Below the pieces are notes generated by a model. That model searched no databases, was not told the origin of the DNA, and worked only from the letters and a program-made list of their open reading frames with translations. A DNA stretch of 64,000 bases from Solenopsis invicta (Eukaryota; Arthropoda; Insecta; Hymenoptera; Formicidae). Numbering within the stretch: position 1 is the stretch's first letter; each line of letters starts with the position of its first letter. Shown piece after piece: positions 54,601-63,107 of this stretch. The position numbers were made by a program, and so were the translations under genes. The stretch is taken from positions 18,677,329-18,741,328 of the forward strand of contig NC_052677.1 of assembly GCF_016802725.1 (NCBI RefSeq), read 5' to 3'.

Positions 54601-57600
54601 AATAGCTCCGTTTTCTCTATCTTCTTTTTCGCGCGGAAATTTGTTTGCTTGCAAAAAAAACCGGCGCGAGGAAATGAATATCGCACGTTGAGCCGTTTGC
54701 TAACGGTATTCTCCTCAATAATAACGTAAAGTAAAGCGATACCATTGAATATTCGGAAACACTCGCGTCGGTCTTTTGTGTCTCACCTACGAGAATTGTT
54801 TTATGCGCGCGTGGAGCTCTTACCTGATGCATGGGATATGTAAGAAAAGTCTCCAGGGATCGTCCGTGGCAGGCAGTCTTGTTCTCCAACCTATTGAGCA
54901 ACGCCACGAACGGTGACGATTGCTTGCACTCAGTCAACACTTGAAGGCTATAGTGGTGATTTCTCACGTACTCTTGATATATGGATAACATCGGTAGCAG
55001 CATGTCGAACAAGTCACCTGCGTGCATTCACATCGTGATTGATCGGCGCACAATGCATATTATTCCCTTACAAAATGTGTGTACTTGCATAAATTGATAT
55101 CGTTATGGGAGAAAAAGTATAGCTATACTACCGTTCAAAAGTATTTACCCACCCCGCTTCTATATCTCACGTTATATATCAATAGTATTGCAGTAATAGT
55201 ACGAGTTATTTACAAAGAAATGTTACGTAAATTTTATAGAAATATTATATTTCTGTGATATTTATATTATATTATAACTAATTAATTAAGTGATCATTTG
55301 TTAAAAAGTTAAAGTTAAATAATACAGTGTTAAACAGTTAATAACCTTTAAATTAGTTAATTTTAAATTTTATTTAATGATTTAATTTTTAATTTTAACT
55401 AGTTACTTTTAAAACACAAACTTTAATTTATTAACTTTTGCCTAAGTTAAAATTTATCCACATAAAAGAAAAAGTTTATAAAAGAAACAATGCATAAAAA
55501 AAAACAATTCTTTGTTACTTCATATAAACTTTGTTACTTCATATAAATTTACTAATAAAATATAGAAAATTAGATGATCCATATTATAATTATTTGGAAG
55601 AATCTATTTTCAAAAAATTATAAATTCTAATTTAAAATGAATAATACTTTTTTAAATTAACTTTTAATTTAATTTAATTTTTAACTGAACTTTTAATTAA
55701 ACTTTTTTGTTATGCAACTTTTACCGTAACTAAAGTAATTAAATTTTACAAGCTATTAATTACTTTAACTTAATTTAGTTAAAAAGATGTACTAAATTCT
55801 TTATAAAGAGATAAGAGATATAAATACATAGAATGTAAAATTTTAAACCATTAGAATTATTACTAAGCTCAGTATCTAAATTAGGTAGAAAGAGTGAAAT
55901 GTACTCTTGTTCAAAATACTCATCATTCATTATCTAATCATTAATTAAAAAAGACAAATTGGACAAATACTTTTGAACGATAGTGTACTTGAAGTCGTAA
56001 AAACTCGTCTCTCTTCCTCTCTCATTTCGATTCGCAGAGTATATCGGGGACATGTATGTACACTCATCGTCCATATATATCGATCTGTATTACTTGAAGT
56101 AGTTTTACTTGAAAAAGTCCGTACCTAAAACTAAAGTGGGCCAGCTCTCCATACGCGAAGTGAGACCCTTCAGAAAGATCTGATGGAGAAACAGCACAGT
56201 TTCGCTATTCAAAAATATGCTATTCACGTCCTCGTGACTACATGGGGGTTTCTTTGAACTGGCAGCCATCTTGAAAGGCCTCAGAAAACAGCTTACTAAA
56301 ATTTCCATTTGCTCCGTGTACTCCTCCTCGGCCTCCACCATTTGGAATACCAGGCTGAAATAGTAGGGCATATGTGCGTTCAATACCATCGGTAGCATGA
56401 ACTAAACGAAGCCAATAACCGTCAGTTTTACACCGTTATTATATTATATAAATGAATGAAATATGAGGAAATATGAGAACGGCTGATTAAGAGAAAAAAT
56501 CTCCCAGCGGTGAGGGAACACAGCGATAAATTTTATTCTGTCACGGAATAAAAATATTATATAGTATTATTGAAGTTATTATATCTAACAGACAGAACAG
56601 ATAATTTTATTTCATATAAAAAGGCTACGCCGTTCAACATTTTTTCGAACCTTTTTCGGACGTTGATTTAATTTGAAATTCAGTTTCCAACCACGTTTAT
56701 TGCATTCATTTCCGTACGGCGCGCGGCGCGCGGCGTGGCCGTGCGAAACGTAGCTGTGACACTTGCATAGGTACGACAAACGTTAATGGAAAAGCTAAGT
56801 GCGCGAACATGAAGCTGGACGTCATCGGTTGTGCGACAAGGCGGCAACAATTACCTGTTCCGTTTGCGCATGCTCTCGGCGTGCGGACTCTTGATATATT
56901 GTTCAACAATCTGCTTCCAACGCCGTCGACATAGCCAGCCCCTGAAGAAGCTCTGGACCTTCTTCACTTTTTGCATCTCGATAGAGTTCTCCGAGATTTC
57001 ACGTAATCCAGGAGCGAAGGCGGGACCATGGATACCGCTACCGCATGATTGGAACGTGGTGTACAAAGTTCCGGTACCCTGGGACATGGTTCTTTGAACC
57101 ATCGGTCGACTCGAGTATATCGGTACTATCGAAGGCCTCAGATCCTTTTTCAGGGCGCACAGCTGTAAAGAGAAAATCACCGCGAAATCCGTAATCTCAT
57201 AGAAGCAATAATCCTGTGAGCAAACATCTTCCTGAATCTCTCGAGTAAACCAAGTGGATACTCAAACGAGGTACGGATTAAATGTTGAACGAGAGCGCGC
57301 TTAAATAAAATCAGTTATCAGTTCTTCTGCGATGTATAAAATAATCATTTTATTAACTTTGATATGTTATCAACTTAATTATCAAAATTAGATACGCGAT
57401 AAAATCAATGAGGAGATTAAAGATTGATCACTCTCTACTCGTGTCAAAATGCAAAGCTCAATTTTAATATCGAAAGTGCTCCGGGAGTTACTTTGATATT
57501 TATTTTCAGTAAAAATTAAAATCAAATTACGAAATGTGGCAGATAGTTTAATTAATTTTATTTTAATTAATTGTATTGCGAGAAGGACGAACATATTCAA

Positions 57601-60600
57601 AGAGAGTATTTTATACAAGATTATACAAATGAAAGCCTGCATTTATTTCCTGAGAGAATATTACAAAAATATTTCGCATGTGCTAATATAATTTTTTGTT
57701 AATATTAATAAATAAATATAAATATAAAACAAATATAAATATAAAATGAAAATTGTAATATAATATAAAAACTACAATTCATAGAAAGGAGAGTTAATAA
57801 ATGCATTCTGGTTTCTTAAAACATATCTCTTCAATATTTTACATTATATTTTTAATTAGTATTAGTAGAGCAACATTTAATAACAAATCAAAAGTAAATA
57901 AGAAATAAATGACATAGACAAAAGTTGAACAAGTTTAATCTTGTTTTGTGTAGGTTACCAATTGATTTTCAAAAATCAGATACATATGATATAAAGTTTT
58001 TATCAATTTACATAGCTGATAATAACGTAATTATGCAATTTTATTTTAACTTGTTGTATTTTCATAAATAAAAGTTTATTGTAGAATATTTTACATTTGA
58101 TGTATATACATATTTATTTTTATAGTGCAAAATATATTATAATAAAAAATAATTTAAGTAATACACATTTGGCAACTCTCCTTGAATATATAGATTTTCT
58201 AAAAATTGATTTATTCGTTACGAATTGTCCTACTGGCAACGTAGTAAAATGTAATCACAGTGGTTGAAAAAGTACACGCAGTGGGAAATAAAATTACTGG
58301 AAAAAATATCATGAGGTAAATATATAACACAGCTGATATCGCTCACCTCTGCTCGAAGCTTTTTTATTTCCGACGTCAATTCTTCGCATTCCTGGGTGCA
58401 CTGCCACTTGGCCGTTTTCTCGCTCTCGACGATTTGCAACAGGTGCAGATGCTTCTGCTCGAGCTCCTCCTTTTGTAGCAACAATTTGTTGAAACTAGAA
58501 TCAATAGCCAAGAAAAAGGAAGTTGAGTTAGACTTGGCTCGTGCGTCTCGTGTATCTCGTGCACCACGCTTAGAAGTGTTATTTAAGCGAAGAACCGTGA
58601 TACACAGGAAAATAAAAACGCTCGATTGTACGTGGCTTGGAAAAATGTACAGAGTACATATTCCGGGCATTTTGCGTGGAAACAAAACGGTTTTTTTTCT
58701 GCAGTCTACAGTCACGGGGCGAGTGAGAAATGGAATTCAGAAAAAATTTCAGAATATTTTTTAACGACTCGGAAACCAGTAAAACTAAATTCGCATGCAT
58801 ATGTAGTTTTGATTCTCCACATTTTCATATAGTTTTATACAATTTTTATCTCGGTTTGGAATTTTCTGGAAAGAGGAAGTTATACCGCAAATTATTAAAA
58901 AATTCTTTTAACAAAAAGAGGATTATAATTTACATGTAACATTTAGACTCATCTTTGAAAAAATGGTTTTGATCACAAATTAACCTAACTGAACTTGCCG
59001 ATGCCAAGTAATCGGTGAGTTTTCTTTCTTATTTCTCTCGTTAGTTCGTGTAACGACATTTGACATTTACATCTTATCGGCATAATCTAAGCGAAAAAGA
59101 GGGCGGGAGGTTCCGAACTTAGCCGGTTCCGTAAGTAAAGTGATACGAATGATGAAATACGAAACAAGACATAAAGTATCTTTCCCCGAAGAGAAATATG
59201 TTACGAAAGATGATATTACGTGTGCATATTTTTTTCATGTTAAATAACTTTACAAAATTTTCACGAAATTATAATATGAATTACTACAATACTGTTCAAC
59301 AAAGAATGACTTTTTTCGAGCATAAAAACGAAAGATCGTTTGTCAGAGTTTTTTGGTCGCTGAATTCGATCTCGTTTAACAAATTGTATTTTACCATGTC
59401 ACATTTTGAGAAATTTACTGTTAAAATTGAATAAAAAGGGCTGTTTTAGTATGCTTTGACCAATTACGATTACATGTTGAAAAAGTTTCAATGCAGAATA
59501 AAAAATGCAAAGAATATTAAGTATGTTGTTAGGATTTAGATTTTCAGTCTAAAAAAAATTTGTTTTTTCGATTATAATTCAAAAGATGTTTATAATTTAT
59601 GTAGAGTTTATTGTTATGAAAAATTTAATTTCAATTTTTTTTTTTTTATTTTAATACCTACATTTTGATATTATCAATTTTAACATCAGATTAGTATTTG
59701 GCAACCTGTAAAAAAAATCTTGAAATTTAAATAACATAATGAAAATAGATTTGATAAATCCTTAATGACTTATATGTACGTCGCAATTCGTGGATGCGAC
59801 GCTATAGACTCTAAGTTAATCATAAATATGTTTTTCCTATAATCAATATAAGAAATTATTTTACGAAATTGTGACATGGTAAATCAATTTAGTAATCTGA
59901 ATTGTATTCAGCATCCAAAATATAGGAAACGATTACTATCGTTCTTGTACATTTGTTTCTTCAACCGTGTAATATGTTTCTATAATGCTAGTATATCATA
60001 AACAAAACTGCAATTTTTCGGAAGCATGAAACTCGTTTTTATTGAACATGTACTACTTTAAGATATATAGATTCTGTCTGCACTTTAGAATTCTCGGAAC
60101 GAGCAAGCACAAACGTCTCGTCCATGAAATATAAAAGATTTCTTTTTAATCTGACTTAAATTTTAATATAGAGTTGCTCCACATGAATATCCGTAAGCCA
60201 TGTAAAGTACATAGCACGAGCTCATCTACACAACCCTTTTTCCTCCCGCAGTGTTTCGTGAAGCTCCGCCTGAGTCTACGCAAGACAAGCACTCGAGCGT
60301 GGTCCACGTTGTATGAAAAAATTATCACGATATCGATCCACCACTCTGCGTGACATGAGATACTCGAAGAAGGTATCAACCCTGTATTTTCGAGCACGAC
60401 AGAATTGCTAGAGTAACGCGGATATCATTATCTATGCATATTACGGTGCAGGATAGCAGCAGTAATCTGAGAAGGCAGCCATTCCGCCGGGATGTGAACC
60501 GTGTATAAGTCGGCCAGGAAAACGAGGAGTATACCCGAAAGAGGGATATGAGTTCTCATATGATAAAATATTTAAAGGAAACGAAAGAAAAACATTTTTG

Positions 60601-63069
60601 AATATATTATAACCATATGAAGATATTCTGCGGTGTGTCTCTTGTATCGATTGTATGATTAGGACAGCAAATGTGATTTAATTCTCGTTAAATTTTATTA
60701 CAGATTTTGGGTTAAAGAATAATGCAAGGATGATCTGTAATCATTTTCTTTAGGCTCAATGTGATATTTAGAACAATTTAAAAAATTACTGCCTATTTAC
60801 AAAATAATCGAGTGACTATTAAATAAATAAAAGATATTTGAAAAATCCGAAGATTATACGAATCCGATTTGAAGTCGGAATATAAATGTATAACTTCCAT
60901 CTTTCTCTAACAATTTTTAAAAGGCGATAACACGGATTTGTGACTGCTATTTTTTCTCAAGAAATAGCGTCACGCGCGTGATGAAATAGCGTCATGACGC
61001 AAAACATTAGAACAACGTTTGACGCATCTGCGAGCATCAGCGGTATGATCACGTTCCTCGGAAGAAACACCTGCGACAGAGAAGTTGTCGACAGATTGTT
61101 TGTACCCGGGCGCATTCGTAAACAGAGTCAAACTAGCTGTAAAAATTTTTTAGCAGAGAGAATTTTGCCCTTTAAGATGGCATGTTCATTAAGATGGATC
61201 AAAACAAGAGACTAACTTTGCGAAATTTCTACGGAAAAAAATGTGATTTAAATAATTTTTTAAAAGAGATAAAGTAATCAGGTTTATTCCATTGTAAAAA
61301 TTATACGTTTCTCAATTTAACAATTTTATTTAAAAATAATATAAAATGGTGTCATTATTCAAGTTTTCTTAAAACCGTGACCATGCAAACGACTTAATCG
61401 GTCGACTTTAAATTTTATAGTTTTTTTAGACATTAAAAAGATTTATTTTTACGAGTCTTAGTTTTTGACGAAAAAATACAAAAATTATAAGTAAAAAATC
61501 ACTATGTAGATTTTAATTAGCTGCAATTTTGTTCAAACGCAATGTTTCAAAAAAATACGTCAATCGCTATGTTTCAATTTCGTAAAGTTTGTGTCATTTT
61601 ATTTTCTAGAAGAAACAGTAGTCACCGCAAATATTATTTTTTTTTTAAATCATTTAGGAAAATTGAAATAGCGACGTTATTCTATATTATTTTTTAGATT
61701 TATTATTTTAAGACTTAAATGGAAAAAGGTATGGTCTTCACATTGAAATAAACACGACTTCTCTATACACTTTTCCGTTTTTCCATAAAAATTCTCAAAG
61801 ATTCTCATTTTGATGACCTATCAAAGTGTATATGTCCCCATAAAAAAAAAGAAATACGCGACACAGCTAGGTATTATTTCGAACGAGCTGCATTAACGGG
61901 TGGAATACATTTGTAATATTGACATCGTGCAAACCTCGCTGAGCTTTCTGCAATAACCAGGGTGTTACGACTGGTTCGGCCTCATAAGACGCATTTGATA
62001 GCGGTGATGAAGATTACTCCGGTGTTAATGTGCACAAATTACGGCACCCGGGATTAATAGAGAGGTGGTAACAGAGACGGCTCGATGTTAATGCGGTGCC
62101 CGTAAGCGTATTTATCAGCGCATCAACGAGATTAAGGGAGTCTCTTGAATAATAGACCAAGAGTCCATAGCAAAGTGTGGATAAAATAGAGCAATGTTGG
62201 AGAACGAAGTTAATCATCGTGAACTCCTCCGTATTGTCCATTGCGGGATTATTCCGTTATGTAGTTCTCGCGCGCGTTCCTTTTTTCGTTTTCATAAAGT
62301 AAATGTGCGCGAGTCCAATAAAGCTCGAGATTATTTTGCTGACCTTTTATTAAAAATAGAAGGCTTATTAAACGCGCGGAGAATAAAGAAACGCTCGTCC
62401 GTGGTTCAACGAGACTGCGAATGAAAAGTTTGCTTCCCTCAGCGACACGCTATACTGAAAAATTATACAAATTGCTTGTAATTCGGTCGAATAAAAGAGA
62501 CTTCTTTATCGCATGCTTTATTGTTGGGGATCGTGTTTTGCCGGCTCGAATATTGGCAGAATGAATACTGAATATCCCTGCTTCACGTACATAATTCATT
62601 CATTTTTTTAAAAAGAAAAAGAACACAAAATTTATTATTAATTAATAAAAAAAAAGTTTAGATGCTAAATTATTGTTTGAATTTTAACAATAATTAAATT
62701 TTTTCCTCATTTACGGTCGAAACGTTTGTTGATTTTTCTATTAAAGTTTGTATTAGCACAACAACTTAGCTTAGCTTTTTTAGCCTTAAACAAATATTAA
62801 TTTAATTTTAAATCTTAAGAGTATTGATTTTAATGTGTTTATTATTTACCATTTTGATTCTGATTCAAACAGACACTGGTTGAACTATCAGATTTTCAAT
62901 TAACGCAACCAGATTTTTTTCGAGTGTAGTCACAATCAGAATGCAATTAAATTTGTTTGGTTACCTTAACTAGAATATGACCAAATTTAATTTAATATTT
63001 TAAAGAAAATTGCAAATTGTTTATTTTACCAAATTGTTAAATTGTTATATCAATATTTCAAATTCAACA

Positions 63070-63107
<38 letters not shown>

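Noticed and set aside
56355..56401. Upstream extension of the DH exon to an acceptor-like ttcgtttag at 56402
   Set aside because: It breaks the phase with the IQ exon. The acceptor at 56355 keeps phase and matches the family alignment (RN-S-L-V-F-Q-M).
58498..58800. Frame continuing upstream of the coiled-coil exon
   Set aside because: It passes the ttctag acceptor into AT-rich intron and lacks PH-domain motifs; the required one-base phase also supports splicing there.
60146..60397. Minus-strand 83-codon frame, considered as a transposase remnant
   Set aside because: No catalytic motif or flanking inverted repeats seen.
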